Below the pieces are notes generated by a model. That model had not been told where the DNA came from. It ran no database searches and saw only the letters and a list, made by a program, of their open reading frames with translations. This document shows, piece after piece, positions 1 to 7,709 of a stretch of DNA of 64,000 bases; position 1 is the stretch's first letter, and each line of letters starts with the position of its first letter. Source of the stretch: Isoetes taiwanensis (Eukaryota; Streptophyta; Lycopodiopsida; Isoetales; Isoetaceae); assembly GCA_021234155.1 (NCBI GenBank), contig JAJEKV010000087.1:1559409-1623408 (forward strand), in the 5' to 3' direction. Made by a program: the position numbers and the translations under genes.

Positions 1-1019
1 AATTTCCTGCAATTCTAAAACAAATATAAACTACCATAGTATGGCGAGACTTGAGATTCTTTAGAGGTAGATTGGACTGCCTCCATGTTTGCTTCTTTGG
101 GTTTTAGTGGAAAGCGCGCAAAAGCGGGCGTTTAACTATGACAGCATGCCAGAATTTTTCTAATGTGTTGGAATTTCAGGTACGTGGCTTCAAAGAAAGC
201 TCACAGGACCTAGTGCACAGGTGAATTGTTGATCACTTTGCAGAGGCACCTCAAAGCTAATCAGCCATCTCCACAGACGTCTTTTCGTATCCGGAGTTGG
301 GTGCTGATGTCTCGGCTGCAGTGCAACAATAACCATGCATAGGAGGGCAGGTGTGTCATGGGTGGACATTGATAGAAAAGAAGCTGTGCAATTCATCAAG
401 ATGGGGGTGGCAGCCTTGCCTGCCTACTGGTTGGCACCAAGGTTAGGGCCAAATCCTCATGCGATTTTGCCAAAATTTGACCTCTTCCACACAGCCTCCA
501 TTGCCTCTTTAGAGGATGGGCTACTTTAGGAGAAATTTGAAGAAGTGGCACTAGCTGCCATTTCCTGAGAGACCTTTTGCCAAAGAGTAGACAATCAGTA
601 AGGCACGAAAGGATGGGGGCCATAGAGGTGGGCTGGTGATCAATCGCGCTGATGAAGACTTGATTTGGGACCTTTAGTGCATCTTTTCAAAAAACGTGTC
701 TTGACCACCATGTGATGTTTGTTGTCATTGAGCACTTCTTCATTATATAAATAATTGTTTTATTCACTACATTACGGTGTTTTCAAGATGAGTACTTTTG
801 AAGGTACGAAACGTATCTGGTTCACCCTTTTCAAGTGGTTTGGCAAATTCAAGTTGTTTTACACTGGGGGCCAAAAGAGGTAAAAAAAGAGTGTTAAGCT
901 ATTGGAATTCCCAATTAGAGGAAAAAGTGTCATTTTTCTAGATCAATTTTGTTTTTTCAAGGAATCTTTGAAGCAGGGAGTACCACAGCACTCCCGTTTG
1001 TTTAATCGTGTTTAATTCG
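1..1019. other. Left edge, no recognised gene
   Basis: No open frame here is longer than about 75 residues and none resembles a family I know. Composition is mixed. The chromovirus remnant begins at its right side, so this may hold the lost upstream part (gag/protease) of that element, but no gag or protease motif is visible. Confidence 0.4.
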
Positions 1020-1048
1020 AGTTGTTAGAGGCGGCTCCAAGGTGCGCT

Positions 1049-1612
1049 ATTTTCTACGATGATGCGATCTGCCGAGTGCCTACAATCTCATTCGGATCCG
1101 ATATAGCATGATAGTGGATGACAATATTTAAATTTTCGGTATGACCATTTTGAGTACCGATTCGCCCGCTGGCTTACCAATGCTCGGTTATATTACAACA
1201 TATATGGCTAATAATAATGTCTTTAAAGGGAGTTCTTGGATATTTCGTTATCATTTATTTGGATGATATTATTTATTCTAAGACTCTCGAAGAACATGAA
1301 AACATATTCGGCGGAGTCCTTCGGAAGGTTCGTGAGCATGGATTATATGCCAAACTTGAAAACGTCGATTCCGGCAAGGATATTATGGAGTTCTTAACAT
1401 CATATCACTCATGGAGTCTCTGCTCCCGATCCCGAAAGGTCAGCAGCATTGCGGGTGGCAAACACCTTCATCCATTGAGATGTTCATGGGTTTCATCAAT
1501 TTCTATTGGCGTTTCATTCGGAATTGTTGAGGTGCCTTCCTTGTATCTCGCGATTAAGGATGTACCTTTTAAATGGGCAGTGTGGGCGCGAATGTGCTTT
1601 GGGTACCCATAA
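1049..1612 (+). pseudogene. Chromovirus reverse transcriptase fragment
   Basis: Frameshifted pieces of the gypsy RT: a GAYNLIRI-like strand near 1064-1090, a YDHFEYR motif near 1135, then YLDDII (the YxDD catalytic box, about 1256-1273) followed by YSKTLEEHE and VLRKVREHGLYAKLE in the longest open piece (1217-1612). The RT connection region follows, with a VPFKWA piece near 1563-1580 matching the start of the tether before RNase H. The catalytic aspartates at YLDD are retained, but several frame changes upstream prevent a product. Confidence 0.85.
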
Positions 1613-1776
1613 ACATGCTTTTACCATGCTTTTAATTCTTGCCCATGCAGATACCGTGCTATATCTTGTAGAAAGCGGATCGCTTGTATTCTATTATAGG
1701 AGGACCATGAATTTATCCGATCTTCACCATCAAGTTTCGGACTGCCAAAATCAGCTATCCAATTTATGACAAGGAG

Positions 1777-2160
1777 TTGTTGGCAATAGCCGATTCTTTT
1801 GAGGAGTGGAGACGTTTTTTGGAAGGATCTCCTCATAAGATCACAATATATACAGAGCATCAAAATTTGGAATACTTTCAGTCTGCTGGAGTGCTCAACC
1901 GTCGACAGGCCCGATGGCATATTCAAGTGTTATCCTGCATTGATTTCGTGATCAAGTGCCATCCTGGACCTCTCCAAGAGAAGCCTGATGTCTTATCTCA
2001 ATGCTCCTACCTTGAGCCTAAGCCAGGTGATCCTACATTTAACCAAGCGGTCCGCAGTTATTCTAGGGAGACTCTGGAATTCGACTTATGGCCACCACTT
2101 TATTTAGAAGACCTCCTTAGTCTGACCTTGTTGGAGTCTGTTCGGGCATCTACGCGCTGA
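1777..2160 (+). pseudogene. Chromovirus RNase H fragment
   Basis: An open segment of 127 residues carries the gypsy RNase H pattern: LLAIADSFEEWRRFLEG, a YTEHQNLEYF motif (YTDHKNL in the family), LNRRQARW and, near its end, HPGPLQEKPDVLSQ matching the family's RPG-GKPDALSR. The family's TDH aspartate is read here as E in TEH, so a catalytic residue may be lost. The C-terminal stretch containing PKPGDPTF leads to the integrase and resembles linkers I associate with fungal elements. Confidence 0.85.
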
Positions 2161-2269
2161 TCCATTAGGCTGAAGATGTATTCTCACATCTTGACACTGC
2201 AACATCTTCTCATTAAATCTTGATCGGGACTATGATTATTTTGGGATTGGATGGACTTTTTATTCCATG

Positions 2270-2730
2270 GAAACCCGATTATGTAGATGGTGCTTCTAAG
2301 CTTCTCAAGGCTTACCATAGCTCACTCATGGCCAGACACTTTGGAGTATCCAAGGCTCTTGAACTTATTAATCGAGAGTATTGATGGCCTGGGTTTCATC
2401 GCTCTGTTGAAGTTTTTACTCAATCTTGTGATATCTGTTGTCAAGCAAAAGTTCTAAGACATCTTTAAGGAACAACTTACCTTCTTCTTTGTGAAGTAGT
2501 CCGACTTCATGGATTGCCAGATACTATTATTAGTGATCGGGCTCCCGGTTAAATCACGAGTTGGGTTACTACATATCATTTAGCTCACTCATCCGAGCCT
2601 AATGGGCAAGCAGAGCATACTAATTAGGCTCTGACAATATTTGAAGGTGCTTTATCAATTATCAGCAGGGATGATTGGTCGATTATCTTCCATTAGCTGG
2701 TTTTTCTATAACTTTCATTTATGCTTCAAC
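2270..2730 (+). pseudogene. Chromovirus integrase fragment (HHCC and core)
   Basis: The zinc-binding HHCC domain is readable at about 2310-2455: H-SSLMARHFG, LELINREY, WPGFHRSVEVF, CDICCQAK. The core follows with LHGLPDTIISDR (about 2508-2545, second catalytic Asp) and EPNGQAEHTN (about 2596-2634, normally TDGQTERxNQ). Two in-frame stops replace conserved residues: TGA at 2382-2384 for the second W of YWWPG, and TAG at 2635-2637 for the Q after TN. Both can be made by a single C-to-T change on one strand. Confidence 0.8.
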
Positions 2731-3059
2731 AGCCAGGTTATTCTTTATGAACTCAAGTTAAGCATCCTCATTGGTCCCTTTCGTAACAGCTAGAGGTAAA
2801 CTCCATCTCTAGATGCCGAGCTCTACAAACTATGCGACTCTTCAATAAGATCTTTATAGCACTATCTTCTCCGGGCACCAAAGAATGCTATGTTGTTATG
2901 CCGATTTACATCAACAAAAGAAGCTCGTACATTTCATGTTGGTGACCTTCTATGAAACTGCTTCAACATAGCTACCTCTGTCCTGCAACAAGCAGCTACC
3001 ATCACCTTAGTCCTTATCGGATCCTTAGCTCCAGATCGATGATGTGGCATTGCCTCGAG

Positions 3060-3340
3060 ACTCCTCGGATGTTCTATCAGTATTTCATGTTTCTCTATTG
3101 GAGGCCTACGCAGTTTAATCTTTCCAAGATCACATTTCTCCGCCCGCCATCACGTGAAATTGTTGATGATAATGAGGAGTTGAGGTTCGAGAGATTTTGG
3201 ACAGTTTCAGCAGTTATATTACTTTATCGATTGGGAGGTTACTCACTGGTGATAGAACCTGAGAGCCTGTTGAGAATCTAACTTCATGCTCTTGATAAAA
3301 TTACGGAGTTTTAGTACTGGATAAGCTAAGCTTGAGTACT
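3060..3340 (+). pseudogene. Chromovirus integrase tail and chromodomain
   Basis: After a FHVSLLE-like integrase tail around 3085-3105, an acidic linker (PPSREIVDDNEEL) leads into a degraded chromodomain. FERFWTVSA corresponds to the first strand (VERILDSR), a GGYSL piece to the WxGY turn, and an EPESLLR piece, in two frames, to WEPxxNL. In chromoviruses this domain reads histone methylation and steers integration. It is broken by frameshifts here. Confidence 0.7.
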
Positions 3341-3539
3341 CGGCTCCGGCTCTAGCTTGGGAGATATTAGCCATTATAGGAGGGATGGTGTGGCGAGCTA
3401 TGAGGGGTATTTGTGTTATCTGAGCATTATGCTGCATTATATACAAAAGATGATCACATGGATGCAAATGAATAGTTACACAGCGAGGTTTGAGTATAAA
3501 CCTTCTAGTTGCTGAGTCACTCATATTATTGCCAAGTCT

Positions 3540-3859
3540 TTAATACTTGTTGGAGACATTCACTCAAGTCTTCTTCATATCGGGATTGTTTCGAAGGGTT
3601 CTAGAATATTCACGAACCTATAGCCATGCGACATTTGACCGCGATCTAGTCACATTAAGTGGCAAGATCACATCCGTTAGCCTGAATATAGAGGCACCTT
3701 CTTCTTGTCGAACCATTCCGGTTCAATGCTGGTTTAATTATTTGGCATCTCTCTCATGTTCCACCCTTGCCTCAGATACTGTGTTCTTGTTTCTTCATTA
3801 CATACCCCAGTTCTTACTTGACGTTGGCATATTTCTTGCATATTTCTTCCGTATTTTCT
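3540..3859. other. Spacer, nothing recognised
   Basis: AT-rich stretch with one open frame of 131 codons (3547-3942) rich in F, S and L and without any family resemblance. I treat it as chance. Confidence 0.4.
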
Positions 3860-4284
3860 ATATATTTCCTTGTTTTAAGAGTATATTCCATGCGGGTAGC
3901 TTGGTGATTTCTTGGTACATAGAGTGTGGATGGATTTCATAAATATCTGGATGTTTTTGGTCAGTTAATTAGGCCAGGGTGGTTAAGGAATATTACATTA
4001 AGTATCAGAGCAAGGCTCGAGTTCAAATCTCCATGGAAACATGTATTACTTGGATACGATTAGATTAGATGGTATGGTCTTGGACACCATGGGATGGTGT
4101 GCTCTATGGTCTTGTGATGCTCTAGATTGTAACGGACCCATGGGAGACCGCTTGAGTAGATTTTGGTGTGGCATTTCTTAACACCACCATAAGAGGGTGG
4201 GATGGATTTCCCATAAATATTCGAATGTTTTGGCCAGTTGGTTAGGTCGGGGTGGTTAAGGAACATTACATTTGGTAAGAGAAC
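3860..4284 (+). mobile_element. TRIM-like miniature LTR element
   Basis: Two similar segments, about 3860-3997 and 4128-4270, end in GGTTAAGGAA-ATTACA or -CATTACA, and the second begins TGTAACGG. Each is followed after 2 bases by a sequence like the initiator-Met tRNA primer-binding site TGGTATCAGAGC (AAGTATCAGAGC at 4000-4011; TGGTAAGAGAAC at 4273-4284), then a shared CTCGAGTTC tract. Repeats of about 140 bp around a core of about 130 bp, with no coding capacity, match a terminal-repeat retrotransposon in miniature. The left boundary of the first repeat is uncertain. Confidence 0.6.
4000..4011 (+). other. Primer-binding site (tRNA-iMet type)
   Basis: AAGTATCAGAGC differs only in its first two bases from TGGTATCAGAGC, the usual plant LTR retrotransposon primer site, and lies 2 bases after the CA end of an LTR-like repeat. 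Confidence 0.6.
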
Positions 4285-4306
4285 AAGTCTCGAGTTCGAG
4301 TCTCCA

Positions 4307-4568
4307 TGGGTGCCTATATGCACGGGTAATTTGCACAGCCTTGATAATCACAGTGTCACTAGTATACATGGTCACATCATAATCTTGAGCAACAATGTCA
4401 CTAGTATACATGGTCACATCATAATCTTGGATGCTCAAATGGGTGCTATACGGAGTAATTTACATTGTGATAATCCGCAAATTAATCACTAGTATACATG
4501 GTCACATCATAATCTTGAGCAACAATGTCACTAGTATACATGGTCACATCATAATCTTGGATGCTCAA
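4307..4568 (+). repeat. Nested tandem duplication
   Basis: A block of about 130 bp occurs twice (about 4307-4438 and 4439-4568). Each block contains two near-identical copies of a unit of about 41 bp with core CACTAGTATACATGGTCAC, giving four copies. The two-copy part of both blocks is nearly identical, so the larger duplication is recent or the copies are kept alike. Not coding. Confidence 0.85.
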
Positions 4569-4596
4569 AGATGAACATAGTTCTTGTGGGAGATAT

Positions 4597-4704
4597 TGTA
4601 ATGGACCTATGCAAGACTAGCATTCAGGGGTAGAAGTGACTATTTATAAATGTCCTGAACAATTTTTCGGTTAGTTAAGGCATGTTGGTTGGGAGATGTT
4701 TACA
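4597..4704 (+). repeat. Short LTR-like repeat, copy c
   Basis: Starts TGTAATGGACC and ends TTTACA. It is related to the repeat at 4743-4854 and less closely to that at 4128-4270. An upstream tract TTCTTGTGGGAGATAT is also shared with the next copy, so the duplicated unit is about 125 bp, slightly more than TG to CA. Contains a TATTTATAA promoter-like tract. Confidence 0.6.
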
Positions 4705-4742
4705 ATACTATGATTTATATTATGCATTCTTGTGGGAGATAT

Positions 4743-4854
4743 TGTAATGGACCTATGCAAGACTAGCATTCAGGGGTAGAAGTGACTATTTATAAATGTC
4801 TAGACAATTTTATTTTTCAGTTGGTTAAAGGCATGTTGGTTCAGGAATGTTACA
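4743..4854 (+). repeat. Short LTR-like repeat, copy d
   Basis: The first 60 or so bases match copy c almost exactly (TGTAATGGACC through TATTTATAAATGTC), and the end GGAATGTTACA matches the ends of the earlier LTR-like repeats. Head-to-tail with copy c, 38 bp apart. Confidence 0.6.
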
Positions 4855-5209
4855 GTACCTGCAGATTTATATTATTTTCTCTCACTAATGCCTTGTGTCG
4901 AGCCATGGGCATTACAAACTTCACTCTAGATGTCCGATGGTTTCACTTCTTGGCAAATGAAATGCCTTTGATAATCACGGTAGAATGACACGGGGATGCC
5001 GTGCATTAGACACCTCAAATTCGCACCAGTTGGGCTACATGCCGTACTCCAGAATAGTTAGTTCTATGGGTTCCCGACTGACGGGTTTCATTTGCGAAAA
5101 TTCACGCTGGGTACCGTAATGGATACAATATTAAGTATATTGGATGCTTCTTTGAATGACATTATGATCAACTACCAAGATCCTATCTAGATCTAAGTAA
5201 TGATTGACA
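4855..5209. other. Spacer, nothing recognised
   Basis: No open frame or repeat that I can assign. It lies between the LTR-like repeats and the 3'-end array of the SDH4-like gene. Confidence 0.4.
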
Positions 5210-5880
5210 AACAATAATGAATTTAAGCTCCTTTAAAGGGCAAAAGCTTTTGTGTTAATACCTAATACATACCTAACATAATGCAGGGTCAATAATGCAG
5301 GGTCAGAGAAACAAGAATGAATTTAAGCTCCTTTAAAGGAGCTCTTTAAAGAGAAACAATAATGAATTTAAGCTCCTTTGAGGGAGCTCTTTAAAGGGCA
5401 AAAGCTTTTCTGTTAATACCTCTAGTACATACCTAACATAATGCAGGGTCAGAGAAGCAAAACGTGAATCTATCATTGTAAAAGATGGATTCGATTGATA
5501 GAACTTCTGTACTTACCCAGTAGCAACATAACCAACAACAATAATGAACTTAGCTCCCTTCAAAAGGCAGCTTTTCTTAATACCTAATACATACTAACAT
5601 AATGCAGGTCAGAAGAAGCAGAACGTAAGTCTGCCGTATAAAGATAACAGTCACCATCATTTTTTATTTCTCTTTATTCAAACTTCCCACCAATCTTACC
5701 CAAAGCCATGACATAACCAACAAGCAATAATGAACTTAAGCTCCTTTAAAGGGCAAAAGCTTTTCTTAATACCTAATACATACCTAACATAATGCAGGGT
5801 CAGAGAAGCAGAACGTGAATCTGCCATTGTAAAAGATAACAGTCACCATCATTTTTTATTTCTCTTTATTCAAGAGTTAC
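5210..5880. repeat. Tandem array repeating a gene 3' end
   Basis: Four to five imperfect copies begin near 5212, 5313 (short), 5345, 5534 and 5719. The common unit runs CAATAATGAA, TTAAGCTCCTTTAAAGG, GCAAAAGCTTTT, CCTAATACATACC, AACATAATGCAGGGTCAG, AACGTGAATCTGCC. The two rightmost copies also contain the poly(A)-signal tract of the neighbouring minus-strand gene (TTTATT on this strand at 5673-5678 and 5865-5870). The array therefore looks like repeated duplication of the 3' untranslated end of the SDH4-like gene. Period varies from about 130 to 190 bp. Confidence 0.8.
5865..5870 (-). terminator. Poly(A) signal of the SDH4-like gene
   Basis: AATAAA on the minus strand, about 150 bp past the stop codon at 6018-6020. 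A second copy inside the array lies at 5673-5678. Placement fits 3' processing, but no transcript evidence is available. Confidence 0.5.
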
Positions 5881-6017
5881 TATTACAAGCACAAGCAGAT
5901 CTATGAATATAGCCTGCAGGTTGCAAATCAAAGTTCCATGAAGGTTATGCTGCAGGAGTAAACTATTCGAACTTTAGACTGCAGGTCAAGATCCTTCATT
6001 GTTAGTGCAACAAACCT

Positions 6018-7451
6018 TTACAGGAGAAATTCCGTGAAGAAGTATTTGGCACTTGTTAAGATCATCACCCGTGACAGCATCACAGCCCAGGCCTGTGTAA
6101 CCTCGTTATGAACATAATCTTTCAAAATCTCTTCTATGCCATAACTTCTATGCCATGACTAGGATATTCAATGCATAAAACCCATAAAGGCTGCCAGTCA
6201 AAACGTTAATCAAAATAGCTGGAATTATTGCTATAGCTGTGGCTCTCTGAAGTATCCAATGTGCTACTGGTTTTTGAGATTTTGTGGCAAGCTTTCCAAT
6301 ATTAACAGCACCTGCTGCTGGTACAACAAGAAGAGCTGGCAGTATCATAGAAGCCGTGAACTTCTTCAGCTGCAGATTGTTGTGTTTTGGCAATGAGTGG
6401 ATATTTTCCTTTTCATCTACGCTCTCTACTGGATGGACATCCTGCAAGAACATGCAAATGCAAGCTACCATTTTGTTGAGTGGTTACAAAAGTGAATCAA
6501 CACAATCATCAATTCCATCCCATGCAAAGCATGGAGCAACAGCCATCATGAGCATCGTCAAAACAAGATGACTATACTTGATTGTGAACCTTGCAGATTT
6601 GACACACTTTAACAGAATTAATCATAATCCTAGCCTACTGTGCTGCTGCTAATGGAAAGTCAAGACACAAGTTCACATGACAATTACATTTTAAAGAGAA
6701 TATATATGTCCTAACATATTTATGACAAATTTCGCTATCAATTATTTTTCAACAAAGAAGAGGAGACAGGTCACCTTTAAGAGCACCGATGTTGATGGGG
6801 CCATCTTCATACCTTGGCACAAATATAATAGAAACATTCAACAAGTGCATCTCTCCAGACTGATGGCTAGAAGGAAAGGAAAAAAAAATGTAAAGGGCCA
6901 TACATTTTTCGGCACCATATGATCGAGCAGACCATGAGAATAGATTCTCTGTAGACTTGTTTCCCAGATACCTAAGGTGTCATTAATTTTAGTAGATCAA
7001 TGGGCAGAAGAAAAGTACAATGAAGTTAAACATAATGCAGAAGAAATGGTTTATAAGCAAGAGGAAGGCCAGTGCATTTAAGCTCTAGTGATAAACCTCA
7101 CTCAACCCAAAAATCCATGACATGTTGCGATTTCATCATGATAAATGGATCTGGCAACTTGAATATTGGGAACGACTACTCCAGAATTTGTCATTAGCAC
7201 AGCCCAAAGCAACTAGATGAACGCTGGTAAAAGTTACCCGCCTTAAATAAGAGGACTTCAAATCATTCACTTGAAGCTTTAGTTAGGGGTTTATCTAAAC
7301 AAACAGCTAAGATCAACATAAGATTCGAGATTACTTACCGCTCTGAGCACGAAGGGGAAAAGACAGATTTATCCGGCGTAGCCCTGGACAAGGCCCTGGG
7401 AGAAGCAAGACGGCGCGATAGCCGGCCTGCATTCCGGAGGAGGGCGGACAT
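6018..7451 (-). CDS. SDH4: Succinate dehydrogenase membrane anchor subunit, SDH4/CybS-like (frame disrupted)
   Basis: Exon 1 (7339-7451) starts at MSALLRNAGRLSRRLASPR, an Arg/Ser-rich mitochondrial transit peptide, and ends at GTAAGT. Exon 2 (6904-6971) continues in frame (RYLGNKSTENLFSW, then ARSYGAEK). A small exon near 6783-6862 is possible. The last exon (6018-6441) follows a TTCTTGCAG acceptor and holds VAHWILQRATAIAIIPAILI, a membrane helix, and GIEEILKDYVHNEVTQAW before the stop. The HWxxQR and H-GIEEIxxDYVH pattern is that of the complex II anchor that helps bind heme and ubiquinone in the inner mitochondrial membrane. Oddities: a 14-bp tandem duplication around 6140-6170 (TCTATGCCAT twice) puts a stop just before the GIEEI helix, and the exon 2 to 3 phase is off by one. 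Without those length changes the reading frame is continuous. The identification rests on remembered motifs. Confidence 0.65.
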
Positions 7452-7570
7452 TGCAGCGATTCCTAATGTAGAACTCTCCAAAACAAGTTCCAAAATTCGG
7501 TGCTTTTTCGGCTCCGTTGGATTCAAAATTGGTATTCGCCCCTCGAAGTGCCGGTATTATTATTAGGGTG

Positions 7571-7709
7571 GGGTGAAAATAAAGTTACCTGTTTATAGTG
7601 TTTATAAGGTCATTGCTTTGATGTGATGGGTTATTCTACAGGATGGGAGATCACCAACCAACCGTTGGAGTTAGCCATATCCAGCGCAAGGGTAACTTTA
7701 TTTTCACCC
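7571..7709. mobile_element. MITE-like element with perfect 19-bp terminal inverted repeats
   Basis: GGGTGAAAATAAAGTTACC at 7571-7589 is the exact reverse complement of 7691-7709, giving a non-coding element of 139 bp. GGTG occurs on both sides (7567-7570 and 7710-7713) and could be a 4-bp target duplication. It lies 120 bp upstream of the SDH4-like start, so it sits in the promoter or 5' leader. Superfamily not recognised. Confidence 0.75.

Larger units (their letters stand above)
1020..3340 (+). mobile_element. Decayed Ty3/gypsy chromovirus (pol plus chromodomain)
   Basis: Pieces of a gypsy polyprotein appear in the canonical order RT, RNase H, integrase and C-terminal chromodomain, spread over different frames and broken by stops and frameshifts. 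The order RT-RNaseH-IN places it in Ty3/gypsy and the chromodomain after integrase makes it a chromovirus. The RNase H segment (LEGSPH, EHQNLEYF, LNRRQARW) and the chromodomain ending in a WEP-N-like motif look to me closer to Tcn1-type elements of fungi and early land plants than to usual seed-plant chromoviruses; that comparison is from memory. LTRs were not located. The element is dead. Confidence 0.85.

Noticed and set aside
4216-4310. tRNA gene or tRNA-derived SINE (TGGCCAGTTGG-like A box, GTTCGAGTC-like B box)
   Set aside because: No cloverleaf can be formed, and the B-box-like part follows a primer-binding-site-like sequence as in LTR elements, so an LTR/TRIM origin explains it better.
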